From JANWZL01 sp041640815 (lineage in GTDB: Bacteria > Pseudomonadota > Gammaproteobacteria > Burkholderiales > Thiobacillaceae): 34,665 nucleotides of DNA. The notes beneath the pieces were generated by a model that saw only the letters and a program-made list of their open reading frames with translations, was not told where the DNA came from and made no database searches. Position numbers and translations under genes: made by a program. The DNA is taken from assembly GCA_041640815.1 (NCBI GenBank), contig JBEPZO010000020.1, forward strand, positions 1 to 34,665, read 5' to 3'. Below, one piece after another: positions 1 through 9,500 of this stretch. The first letter of the stretch is position 1; each line of letters starts with the position of its first letter.

Positions 1-84
1 CTGGCCCTGCAGGGCTAGGCTAGCCACCAGCGCCCGGATGTCTTCCCAGCTCATCTCAGAAGGGTCACGTGTCGGGGTGGTCAT
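1..84 (-). CDS. N-terminus of a truncated hypothetical protein
   Basis: An ATG at 84 on the minus strand opens a frame that runs off the left edge after 28 codons (begins MTTPTRDPSEMSWEDIRALV). The WEDIRAL stretch resembles the start of small coiled-coil/DUF3782-type hypothetical proteins, but 28 residues are too few to assign a family. A weak purine stretch (AAGTAAG) lies just upstream. The ATG overlaps by 4 bp (ATGA) with the stop of an unsupported 94-codon frame upstream. Confidence is low because the gene is cut. Confidence 0.35.
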   Translation of the reverse strand, partial: MTTPTRDPSEMSWEDIRALVASLALQGQ

Positions 85-592
85 CGGCTTACTTGCTTGC
101 GCCTATTTCCTGAGTGCCTAAGTATACGCCTACTCTCTGGGTTCATATGCTTAGAGACCGCTTGCTGCTTCGCCGCCAGCTCAGAACAAAGGTCGCTGTA
201 GAGAATTGCTTTCAACGCTTTCGTATCGATCAACCTCCCGGCACAGATCCAGACGTGCACAGCCAACGCATTCGGCTCTAGTTGGTGATGGTGATTCTTT
301 AAGGCTGACTCCCTGCCGGGATAGCACGTTGGGCAAAAAGAGGCTAGAAAGTAACAACCCAGCACATATCGGCCAGCATGTCCAATGTGGTGTGATAGCT
401 TGAAGCGGTCATAAGCAAACCCATTAACCCTCTTTATCTGGGTTTAAAAACGGCGACAATAAGTCCACGTTTATGTGAAAATAGTTTTGCCACTTACCGA
501 GCAGGAAGCCGATGCTTTCACTGCCACCTTATACGTGTTGACCACGCCCGGTAAGAGTAATACTTAACTGTCGATTTTAGGAGCATGAAACG
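85..592. other. Intergenic stretch, no convincing gene
   Basis: About 500 bp between the truncated left-edge gene and the TDT transporter gene. Open frames here (minus 81-365, plus 206-403) have no recognisable family and no good ribosome binding site. One small hairpin is visible: AAACCCA at 417-423 pairs with TGGGTTT at 439-445. The stretch 436-447 matches, on the minus strand, the first 12 bases of the inverted end of repeat copy A (11498-11509). No strong sigma-70 promoter was found for the gene at 593. Confidence 0.5.
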
Positions 593-1579
593 GTGACAGA
601 GAACGCACAAACGACCTCGTCAGAGCAAGGCGCACGTCTGAAGAACTTCCCGATCGCATGGTTCGCGGTGGTCATGGGACTAGCGGGTCTCACCATCGCC
701 TGGGCCCGTACCGAAAAGGCCTTTGCCCTGGACGTTGTGCTCAGCCCCTGGCTATTGGGTGTCAGCATCACCGTGTTCTGTCTGCTTGGCGTGCTCTATA
801 GCGCCAAGGTGCTGCGCTATGCCGAGGCCGCGGCAGCCGAACTTGCCCACCCGGTCAAGCAGGCGTTCGTGCCGACCTTCTCCATCGGCTTGATCCTGCT
901 CGCCATTGCGCTCTATGCCTCGGCGCCCGCCGTCTCGTATTGGCTTTGGGTCATCGGTGCGCTCCTGCATCTGCTACTCACGCTCTACGTCCTGTCCTCC
1001 TGGATCCACCACGCAAAATACGAGCTTAGCCACCTCAACCCGGCCTGGTTCATTCCGGTGGTGGGGAACATCCTGGTGCCGATCGCCGGCGTGCACCATG
1101 CCTCCGTCGAAATCTCCTGGTTCTTCTTCAGCCTCGGCCTGTTCTTCTGGCCAGTGCTCTCGGCGATCATCTTCTACCGGCTGATCTTCCACGGTAGTCT
1201 CCCCGAGCGCTTCATCCCGACGCTATTCATCTTCATCGCCCCGCCTGCCGTGGGTTTCATCGCTTATCACCAGCTGACGCACGAACTGGATGCCTTTGCC
1301 CGCATCCTCTATTTCGTCGCCTTGGCCTTTACCTTGATCCTGGCCTCGCAGCTCAAACACTTCGTGAGGCTCAAGTTCTTCCTCTCCTGGTGGGCCTACT
1401 CCTTCCCCTTGGCCGCCATCACCATCGCCACGCTGATCATGGCCGAAGACACCGGCATTGGGCTGTACTATCGCCTCGCCACCGTGCTGCTCGCCGTGCT
1501 GACCCTGGTGGTCGCAGGCTTGACCGTCCGTACCCTCCTGGCGGTGAGCCGGCGCGAGATCTGTGTCGAGGGGCACTGA
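593..1579 (+). CDS. TDT/SLAC1-family membrane transporter or anion channel (TehA-like)
   Basis: The 328-residue product is almost wholly hydrophobic with about ten predicted membrane helices, and length and segment spacing fit the tellurite-resistance/dicarboxylate (TDT) family that includes TehA, SLAC1 and Mae1. Members move anions such as malate, nitrate, chloride or sulfite; the substrate here cannot be told from sequence. It would sit in the inner membrane. The start is GTG at 593, supported by AGGAG at 579-583 nine bases upstream; the ATG at 585 is out of frame and stops after three codons. It converges on gabD, and the two stop codons abut with no space for a terminator. Family call is good, substrate unknown. 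Confidence 0.8.
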   Translation: MTENAQTTSSEQGARLKNFPIAWFAVVMGLAGLTIAWARTEKAFALDVVLSPWLLGVSITVFCLLGVLYSAKVLRYAEAAAAELAHPVKQAFVPTFSIGLILLAIALYASAPAVSYWLWVIGALLHLLLTLYVLSSWIHHAKYELSHLNPAWFIPVVGNILVPIAGVHHASVEISWFFFSLGLFFWPVLSAIIFYRLIFHGSLPERFIPTLFIFIAPPAVGFIAYHQLTHELDAFARILYFVALAFTLILASQLKHFVRLKFFLSWWAYSFPLAAITIATLIMAEDTGIGLYYRLATVLLAVLTLVVAGLTVRTLLAVSRREICVEGH

Positions 1580-3031
1580 TCAGAGCCCAAGACAGACGTA
1601 CTTGGTCTCCAGATACTCGTCGATGCCTGGGCGGCCGCCCTCCCGCCCCAGACCGGACTGCTTCACACCGCCAAAGGGGGCGACCTCGGTGGAGATCACC
1701 CCAGCGTTCACCCCCACCATGCCGTATTCCAGCGCCTCGGCCACCCGCCAGACCCGGCCGAGGTCACGGGCATAGAAATAGGCGGCTAGGCCGGCTTCGC
1801 TGGCGTTCGCCAGCTGGATGGCCTCCTCTTCGGTGTGAAAGCGCAGCAGAGGGGCTACTGGACCAAAGGTCTCCTCGCGGCAGACGCGCATCTGCGGCGT
1901 CACATCCGCCAGCACCGTGGGCTGAAAGAACGTCCCCCCCAGCGGGTGACGCTGCCCGCCGGTCAAGACCCGCGCGCCCTGGGAGACGGCGTCGGCGATG
2001 TGCGCCTCGACCTTGGCCAGGGCCTCGGCGTTGATGAGCGGCCCCTGCTGTACCCCTTCCTGCATGCCATCGCCCACCTTCAACGCCGCAACGCGCGCGG
2101 CAAGGCGCTCGGCGAACGCCTCATAGACGCCATCCTGGATGAGCAGCCGATTGGCGCAGACGCAGGTCTGGCCGGTGTTGCGGTATTTCGACGCCAGCGC
2201 CCCCTCGACCGCCAGATCGAGATCGGCGTCATCGAAGACGATGAAGGGGGCATTGCCGCCAAGCTCCAGTGCGACCTTCTTCACCGTTCCGGCACAGGCG
2301 GCCATGAGCCGCTTGCCGGTCTCCGTCGAGCCGGTAAAGGAGAGCATGCGCACCAGGGGGTTGGCGGTGAGCTCTGCCCCGATCTCGTCGGCGGGGCCAG
2401 TGACGATGTTCAACACCCCAGGCGGTAGCCCCGCCGCCTCGGCGAGCACGGCTAGCGCCAGGGCGGAGAAGGGGGTGGCCGAGGCGGGCTTGGCCACCAC
2501 CGTGCAGCCGGCCGCGATCGCCGCGCCGGCCTTGCGCGTGAGCATGGCGGAGGGGAAGTTCCACGGCGTGATGGCGGCGCACACGCCTATGGGTTGGCGC
2601 AGCGTGAGAATCCGGCGATCCAACCAGGGTGAGGGGATGACGTCGCCATAAATGCGCCTCGCCTCCTCCGCATACCATTGCAAAAAGCCCGCGGCATAGG
2701 CGATCTCGCCGCGCGCCTCGGCAAGCGGCTTGCCCTGCTCGGCGGTGAGGATGCGGGCGAGATCCTCCTGATGCTCGAGCATGAGGTCATGCCAGCGGCG
2801 CAGGATGGCCGCGCGTTCCATGGCCCGCCGCTCCCGCCAGGCGGGCCAGGCGTCATAGGCGGCGGCAATGGCCTGGCGCGTCTGCGCCGCGCCCAGCGCC
2901 GGCACCCGTCCGAGCACCTCGCCCGTAGCCGGGTTATGCACGGTGAGCGTGCGGCCGTCTTCGGCGTTAAGCCAACAGCCGCCGATCAAGGCTTGCTGGC
3001 GAAAAAGCTCCGTGTACCTGAGACTAAGCAC
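1580..3031 (-). CDS. gabD: NAD(P)-dependent succinate-semialdehyde dehydrogenase
   Basis: The 483-residue product is a full-length aldehyde dehydrogenase of the GabD type and would oxidise succinate semialdehyde to succinate (GABA shunt or related routes) in the cytoplasm. The TPWNFP cofactor motif lies near residue 155, the KPAS segment near 181, the general base Glu in LELGG at about 256, and the catalytic Cys in GQTC at about 290. The N-terminus (LFRQQALIGG) matches how GabD proteins normally begin, which supports the GTG start at 3031; AGGTG lies about seven bases upstream. A weak -10-like TATGAT (minus strand, 3073-3078) could serve it. Substrate preference among aldehyde dehydrogenases is always less certain than the family. 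Confidence 0.88.
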   Translation of the reverse strand: MLSLRYTELFRQQALIGGCWLNAEDGRTLTVHNPATGEVLGRVPALGAAQTRQAIAAAYDAWPAWRERRAMERAAILRRWHDLMLEHQEDLARILTAEQGKPLAEARGEIAYAAGFLQWYAEEARRIYGDVIPSPWLDRRILTLRQPIGVCAAITPWNFPSAMLTRKAGAAIAAGCTVVAKPASATPFSALALAVLAEAAGLPPGVLNIVTGPADEIGAELTANPLVRMLSFTGSTETGKRLMAACAGTVKKVALELGGNAPFIVFDDADLDLAVEGALASKYRNTGQTCVCANRLLIQDGVYEAFAERLAARVAALKVGDGMQEGVQQGPLINAEALAKVEAHIADAVSQGARVLTGGQRHPLGGTFFQPTVLADVTPQMRVCREETFGPVAPLLRFHTEEEAIQLANASEAGLAAYFYARDLGRVWRVAEALEYGMVGVNAGVISTEVAPFGGVKQSGLGREGGRPGIDEYLETKYVCLGL

Positions 3032-3272
3032 GCTGGTGCACCTGTAATCGCTGCACCGGGCCGATGCGGGCGATCATACCCCATCGGTATCGTCTTACTA
3101 CACGAATCAGCATTGCCTTTACAAGCCAGATGTTGACGGCGTATTTTTTAACCTTTAGTTCATCGACTCGGGGTAGGGCCACGCTTGTGCGGCAGGGCTA
3201 CGGTAGCAAGATGAGGCCATGAATAGGCGAATGAAGCAGACTGCCATATGGCGCGGCCGTTTCCATTTATGC

Positions 3273-3911
3273 CTATTCCGCGCTGGCGAGGGACTGTAGC
3301 CCTTCCGCCGCGATCTCCCGCACCTGCGCATCGGCGTCGTGCAGGCAAGCCTCTAAATAGGGGCGTGCCACGGCATCACCAGTGAGACCGAGGTAATAGC
3401 AGGCATCGGCCCTGACGCGGGCATCCGTAGCAGCGGTCAGCTCGGCCAGCCGCGGCAGAAGCGCCTTGAGTGGCGGTTGACCGGCGAATGACTCTAGTAC
3501 CGCACCGGCCCCCAGGCGCACATTAAGGCTCGCCTCGGGGTTGGCGACGATGGGCAGCACCGCGGCCAGGCGCTCCGGCTGCTGCTTGACCTCCTCCAGC
3601 ACACGCGCCAACTCTCCCTCCTTGAGCAGGGTATGGAACCAGTCGGCCATGCCCTCGGGACTCTCCACCCGCGCCGCCCACGCCTCCAGCTCCTGGCGGC
3701 TGCGCAGGCCGGTGAGCTCGAAGGGGCCGATCCGCACCCACGGCACCGAGCGTACGCCAAGGGCACGCGCCGCCTCGAGCCGCTGGTCGACGTTCACCAC
3801 CTTGAGCTCGCCCAGGCTACCCGCCTTCACCATCTCCGTGAGGGCGGTAAGCACGGCCGCACAATTGGGGCAGTGCGTTGATATGTAAACGCTCGCGTCG
3901 GGTGTAGGCAT
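3273..3911 (-). CDS. Thioredoxin-fold protein with C-terminal HEAT-like repeats
   Basis: The 212-residue product begins with a thioredoxin/glutaredoxin-like domain (residues about 1-80) holding a CPNC redox pair at about 14-17, a cis-proline-like SVPWV segment and no signal peptide. Residues about 105-210 form short helical HEAT/armadillo-type repeats (ARVRADACYYLGLTGD, AQVREIAAEGLQSLA). This looks like a cytoplasmic redox-active adaptor; the partner is unknown. It lies 53 bp downstream of the Aer-like chemoreceptor gene on the same strand and may be co-transcribed. A perfect AAGGAGGTG is present but about 20 bases before the ATG, an unusual spacing. An inverted repeat (GAATAGGC 3221-3228, GCCTATTC 3271-3278) spans the stop codon. 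Confidence 0.7.
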   Translation of the reverse strand: MPTPDASVYISTHCPNCAAVLTALTEMVKAGSLGELKVVNVDQRLEAARALGVRSVPWVRIGPFELTGLRSRQELEAWAARVESPEGMADWFHTLLKEGELARVLEEVKQQPERLAAVLPIVANPEASLNVRLGAGAVLESFAGQPPLKALLPRLAELTAATDARVRADACYYLGLTGDAVARPYLEACLHDADAQVREIAAEGLQSLASAE

Positions 3912-3964
3912 GCAACCAGTATGAGTTAAACACCTCCTTTTTGCACTGTCGCGATTATGGACGG

Positions 3965-6028
3965 TCAGACGCGATATTGTGCCACCAGTCTTTCCATCTT
4001 TTCCGCTAATTTCTCGATGGCACTGGCTTCTTCTTTCGCCCGCTGGGCAACCTGAGTGTCGGTCTCGGCAGCAGCAGAGATCGACTCAACGCGAGTAGCG
4101 ATATCTTGGGCGGCGCTCGCCGTTTCTTTGAGGGCATCGGCAATCGCCTGGATGGCCTGCGTGGCATCGGCGACGATGACCTCGATGGAAGCCACGGCCT
4201 CGCCAGCCTGGCGTGCATTGCGTGCACTCGCCCCGATCTGGTCGATGTTTTTAGTGACCTCAGTTGTTACGGCCTGCACTGTGGACTGGATCTTGCCCAC
4301 CATCGCCGTGATCTCCTGGGTTGATGCCGAGGTACGTTCAGCCAGCTTTCTCACTTCATCCGCCACAACCGCAAACCCACGTCCCATTTCACCCGCGCGC
4401 GCCGCCTCAATAGCGGCATTGAGCGCGAGCAAATTGGTCTGGTCAGCGATCTCTCCGATGACGCTTACCACCCGCCCGATTTCGGCAGAGACTTGTGCCA
4501 GCTCGTCGATGCTCTTTTCCGTCTCGGCTACCATGCGGGCTGCTTCCTCAATGCGCGCAGCATTGTCACGGGTAGCGGCAGCGCCTTTGCGCGCCGCTTC
4601 TGCGGCCTCCTCTGCCTTGGCCTGGGCCTGGGCTGCGTTGCTGCTCATTTCTGCGGTTGACTCTGAAAGCTCTTCGACTGCAGCGGCAATCGCTTCGATC
4701 GCGGCACTGCGCGCCGCCACCCCCTCAGCGCTGGTCTTAGCGGCTGCATTGATCTCATGACTTAAGGGAGTAAGCGCCCGAGCGCTCTGTTGTATGGCCG
4801 CAATCGCCTCATGCAAGCGGTTTTTGAGCTTGGCCACAGCTGTGACCATCTTGCCGATCTCGTCATCGGTCTCTGGTTGAATCGGTTCGCGCAGGTTGCC
4901 TGAGGCGACGATACCGATTGCTGTCTCAGCTCGCTGCGCCGTTTGTCGAATTGCCACTATCGTCATGCCGACGGCCAACATAGCGAGGAGGACGCAGGCG
5001 ATCAGAATGATCACTGCGTTGACTACCGTGTGCCCAGCATCTTCGTCCATAGACTGCAGGCGCTTGCTAACAAGCCCCTCTAGACGTGAGATCTCGTCAA
5101 GCAAAACTTGTCGCAGGGCACGCCATTTGGGTGTCTCTTCCTGGTTGAGCAGCTGGATGGCTTGTTCGATTCGTCCCTCTGCCGCCAATGCGAGGACACG
5201 TTCTTGCGCCGCCCTATGCTCGGTGCGCATGGCGGCGATGCGCTGTGGTAACCCCGTTTTCAAATGCGCATCATCGAGTTGTGTTGCATTGGCAAGGATC
5301 TTGTCAAATGTTTCCGCTGCGTTTTTGAGATTTTCATAGGCTATCGGATCCTGCGGATTGAGGAGGACACTACGCGTGGCCTGCCCGAGCTGCAATCCCT
5401 GGGCATAAAGACTTAGCATCTGCGCACGACGCTCGAGGTCGACGCCGATGAAATGCCGATAACCATGCTGAACCTTACTTAGAGAGTGCCAAGCCAACAG
5501 GATGGCGAGAAACACGGCACCAGCTCCGGCCATCATGCCTATGAGTAACCGGTTCGTGATCGAGAGTGAGTTGAAATAAGCCCAAGGTGAGCGAGATACC
5601 GGTCTACCGCCGTTTAAGCGGATACGCTCGCCCTGCCGCATCCGCGCATAGAGCGCCTCGGCCTGTGCGATCTCTTCACGCGTAGCTGGCACGCGCACCG
5701 AGCTATAGCCTGAACCATCCGGAAGGGGAGTGACCGAGGCGCGTACCCAATAGTGGTCACCATTCTTGCAGCGGTTCTTGACTATGCCGATCCAGGGTTT
5801 GCCGGCCTTGACCGTCGCCCATAGGTCGCGAAAGGCCTCGGCTGGCATATCCGGATGACGCAGGATGTTATGCGGTTGACCGATCAACTCGGCCTCACTA
5901 TAGCCACTGGCCTCCAGGAAATCGTCATTGACATAGGTGATCTGTCCCTTCAAGTTCGTATGCGAGATGATGGCCATGTCTGGACGCAACGCTATTTCCC
6001 GTTGCGTGACAGGTTGGTTTAAGCGCAT
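3965..6028 (-). CDS. Aer-like methyl-accepting chemotaxis protein with PAS and periplasmic domains
   Basis: This 687-residue receptor has an N-terminal PAS domain (about 18-112), a first membrane helix (160-182), an all-helical extracytoplasmic domain (about 185-335), a second membrane helix (337-360), a HAMP linker (360-412) and a methyl-accepting signalling domain with the highly conserved hairpin tip (IADQTNLLALNAAIEAARAG). The PAS domain keeps the residues described for FAD binding in E. coli Aer at the same positions: Asn34, Arg57, His58, Asp60, Phe66, Trp79 and Asn85. It should therefore sense redox or energy state. Unlike E. coli Aer it also has a periplasmic four-helix-type segment, so a second input is possible. 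No CheR-tethering pentapeptide is present at the C-terminus. GGGAG precedes the ATG by eight bases. No che or fli genes are in the window. Confidence 0.9.
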   Translation of the reverse strand: MRLNQPVTQREIALRPDMAIISHTNLKGQITYVNDDFLEASGYSEAELIGQPHNILRHPDMPAEAFRDLWATVKAGKPWIGIVKNRCKNGDHYWVRASVTPLPDGSGYSSVRVPATREEIAQAEALYARMRQGERIRLNGGRPVSRSPWAYFNSLSITNRLLIGMMAGAGAVFLAILLAWHSLSKVQHGYRHFIGVDLERRAQMLSLYAQGLQLGQATRSVLLNPQDPIAYENLKNAAETFDKILANATQLDDAHLKTGLPQRIAAMRTEHRAAQERVLALAAEGRIEQAIQLLNQEETPKWRALRQVLLDEISRLEGLVSKRLQSMDEDAGHTVVNAVIILIACVLLAMLAVGMTIVAIRQTAQRAETAIGIVASGNLREPIQPETDDEIGKMVTAVAKLKNRLHEAIAAIQQSARALTPLSHEINAAAKTSAEGVAARSAAIEAIAAAVEELSESTAEMSSNAAQAQAKAEEAAEAARKGAAATRDNAARIEEAARMVAETEKSIDELAQVSAEIGRVVSVIGEIADQTNLLALNAAIEAARAGEMGRGFAVVADEVRKLAERTSASTQEITAMVGKIQSTVQAVTTEVTKNIDQIGASARNARQAGEAVASIEVIVADATQAIQAIADALKETASAAQDIATRVESISAAAETDTQVAQRAKEEASAIEKLAEKMERLVAQYRV

Positions 6029-6534
6029 AACCGCTCTCCCTCAACTACAACCGCGTTGACAAAGCAGCGACTATTATGACACGGCTCGAGCGTGTACCTC
6101 TGGAAACCAAGGGTTATAAAAGGTAAGCTGCAACCAGCGGGCTGATGTGTGTATCGATCACCTCGCGAAAGTGAGACTAAGAAAGCCTCATGGTAGGATG
6201 AAACCGATCTTAGCTTATGGCACACCGAACAACGGTAGATGCGTTTTGCCTCCAGCACCCCCCTACTCATGCACAGCATAGGCCAGGCCGCCTCCCGCCC
6301 TATATTGCTTAAACTGGGTGCGAAGCATGCGCCTCTGTCCTAGTTGACGACTAAACGCTACGGCCGCTATCGGCAGGGTCCTAAGGTGTGTCGTACCAAA
6401 CCTGCCGGGCATGCAAGCCGCGCTTGCGCCAACATCGTCTGCCGCCCAGAACAGTCCTGATTGTTCAGCACCTCGCCGCTGCGATCCACCTACCCGCCGT
6501 GCTGTCCTACTCGCCAGCCGACCGATAGCAGTCC
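6029..6534. other. Divergent intergenic region between the chemoreceptor gene and dnaE
   Basis: About 500 bp upstream of two divergently read genes, so promoters for both should be here, though none is a clear consensus match. A CATAAT hexamer faces the chemoreceptor gene (minus strand, around 6075). Two hairpins can be drawn on the dnaE side: CGGCAGG 6371-6377 with CCTGCCG 6401-6407, and GCAAGC 6413-6418 with GCTTGC 6422-6427. The open frames crossing the region have no family resemblance and no good ribosome binding site. Confidence 0.45.
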
Positions 6535-9500
6535 ATGAACCCTTCTGGATCATTCGGCATGAATGCCCCCCGTTTCGTCCATCTGCGCCTGCACAGCGAA
6601 TACTCCATCCACGACGGCATCCTGCGTCTGGACGATGCCCTGCAACGGGCCAAGCAAGACGGCATGCCAGCCTTGGCGCTGACCGATCTGGCCAACGTCT
6701 TCGGCATGATCAAGTTCTACACGGCCGCCCGTAAGCTCGGCGTCAAACCCCTGATCGGCTGCGATATCTGGGTGGCCACTGCGCAGCACCTCGACCGGCC
6801 AACGCGCTTGCTCGTGCTGGTACAAAACGCTCAGGGATACCGCCGCTTGTGCGAGCTGCTCACACGCGCCTATCGCCACGGCCTACGCCGTGGTCGGGCG
6901 GTCATTCAGCAGAGCTGGTTTCAGGAGCTCGGCACCGAGGGACTGATCGCCCTGTCGGGCGCACAATGGGGCGATGTCGGCATGGCCTTGCTGAACGATG
7001 CCCTGCCGACGGCGCGCAGCCTTGCCGCGACCTGGGCAAAGCTGTTTCCCGACCGTTACTACCTGGAGATTCAACGCACCGGCGAGGCCGAGGCGGAGCT
7101 GCATCTGAGTCAAGCGGTGGCGCTGGCCGATACCCTGGGCTTGCCGGCCGTGGCGACCCACCCGGTGCAATTCCTCGCGCGCGAGGACTTCAAGGCGCAC
7201 GAGGCGCGCGTGTGCATCGCCGAGGGCTATGTGTTGGCGGACCGCCGCCGGCCTCGGCGTTTCACCGAGGAGTATTACTTCAAGAGCCAGGCCGAGATGG
7301 CAGCGCTATTCCATGACCTGCCGGAGGCATTGGAGAACACGCTCGAAATCGCCCGCCGTTGCAACCTCAGCCTGGAGTTGGGCAAGAGCAAGTTGCCGCG
7401 CTTTCCTACCCCCGCCGGCGTCAGCTTGGACGACTACTTGCGGCAACAAGCGCGTGCCGGACTTGAAGCCAGGCTACAACGGCAGACCAGTGCGCCTGCC
7501 GCGCCCGTAGCCGAGTATCACGAGCGGCTCGAGCGCGAACTCGACACCATCATCCAGATGGGCTTTGCCGGCTATTTCCTCATCGTGGCCGACTTCATCA
7601 ACTGGGCAAAACGAAATGGCGTGCCCGTTGGGCCTGGACGCGGCTCGGGGGCGGGCTCCCTGGTCGCCTATGCCTTGGGAATCACCGACCTCGACCCATT
7701 GCGCTACGCCCTGCTGTTCGAGCGCTTCCTCAACCCGGAACGGGTTTCCATGCCCGACTTCGACGTCGATTTCTGCCAAGACCAACGCTGGAAGGTGATC
7801 GAGTACGTGCGGGACAAATACGGCGCTGACGCCGTCAGCCAAATCGCCACCTTCGGCACCATGGCGGCGCGTGCCGTCGTGCGCGACGTCGGGCGGGTGC
7901 TGGATTTGCCTTACGGCTTCTGCGACCAGCTGTCGAAGATGATCCCCTCGGCACCCGGCAAGAACGTCACCTTGGACCAGGCGCTGGAGGAGGTGCCGGA
8001 GCTTAGGGAGCGCTACGAAAAAGAGGAAGAAGTGCGGGAGCTCATTGATCTGGCGCGCAAGCTGGAAGGGCTCACCCGCAACGTTGGCATGCACGCCGGC
8101 GGGGTGTTGATCGCCCCCGGTCGGCTTACCGATTTCTGCCCGCTCTACTGCGCCGAGGGTTCCGACTCGGTGGTCTCGCAACTGGACAAGGACGATGTCG
8201 AGAAGATCGGCCTGGTGAAATTCGACTTCCTGGGCCTACGCAACCTGACCATCATCGATTTGGCGCTCAAGTACATCAAGCGCCTCGATCCACAGGCCGA
8301 GGTGCGGCTCGATGCCATGTCGTTCGACGACCCGGCCACTTACGAGCTCCTCAAGAAGGCCAACACCACCGCCGTATTCCAGCTGGAATCGGAGGGGATG
8401 AAAAAACTTTTGCTCAAGCTCGAACCCGACCGCTTCGAGGACATCATCGCCGCGCTCGCCCTCTACCGACCAGGACCGCTCGGCTCCGGCATGGTGGATG
8501 ATTTCATCCTGCGCAAGAAGGGCAAGCAGGCGATCGATTACTTCCACCCCGATCTCAAGGCCTGTCTTGCCCCCACCTATGGCGTCATCGTCTATCAAGA
8601 GCAGGTGATGCAGATCTCGCAGATCATCGGCGGCTACACCCTGGGCGGCGCCGACCTGCTGCGCCGGGCCATGGGCAAGAAGAAGCCCGAAGAGATGGCC
8701 AAGCATCGCGATATCTTCCGTGAAGGGGCGAAGCGCAAAGGCTATGACGAGAAGCTGGCGATGCAGCTTTTCGACCTGATGGAGAAGTTCGCCGAATACG
8801 GCTTCAACAAATCGCATACGGCGGCCTATGCGGTGATCTCGTACCAGACCGCCTGGCTGAAGGCGCATTACCCTGCCGCCTTCATGGCCGCGACGCTATC
8901 TTCCGACATGGACGACACCGATGCCGTGCAGGTGTTCTACAAAGATGCACTGGCCAATGGCCTGGAAGTGCTTGCGCCAGACATCAACCGCTCCGAGTAC
9001 CGTTTCGTGCCGGTCGACCACAAGCGCATCCGCTATGGGTTGGGGGCCATCAAAGGCACTGGCGAGGCCGCCATCGCCGCCATCGTCGCCGCGCGTCAGT
9101 CCGGGGGGCCATTTACCGATTTGTTCGATTTCTGCCGGCGGGTCGACCGGCGCGTGGTCAACCGCCGGGTTATCGAGGCGCTGGTACGCGCCGGCGCCTT
9201 CGATTCGCTCAACGACGATCGCGCCAGCCTGCTCAACAGCGTCGGCATCGCCCTGGAATGGGCGGAGACGGCGGCGCGCAACGCCGTCCAGGACAGTCTG
9301 TTCGGCGATACGGCAGTTGCAGCCCCCCCTCCCTTGGCAACGGCCCCGGCGTGGGACCTCAAGGAACGCTTGCGCCAAGAGAAGATCGCCCTCGGCTTTT
9401 ACCTCAGCGCCCACCCTTTCGATGCCGATCGTCCAAAACTCGCGTCCATCGTCCCGCGCACGCTCTCTGAGCTCACGCCCCTGCCCCAGCCACAGGTCTT

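Noticed and set aside
81..365. 94-codon minus-strand frame ending in ATGA overlap with the left-edge gene
   Set aside because: GTG start without a ribosome binding site, no recognisable domain, Cys/His-rich composition typical of chance frames. The 4-bp overlap is suggestive but not enough.
475..567. 31-codon frame reading VKIVLPLTEQEADAFTATLY
   Set aside because: Protein-like in part, but too short, GTG start without ribosome binding site, and no family; it could be a gene remnant.
6019..6279. 86-codon minus-strand frame overlapping the start of the chemoreceptor gene
   Set aside because: No family, no ribosome binding site, and it would bury the chemoreceptor ribosome binding site and promoter.
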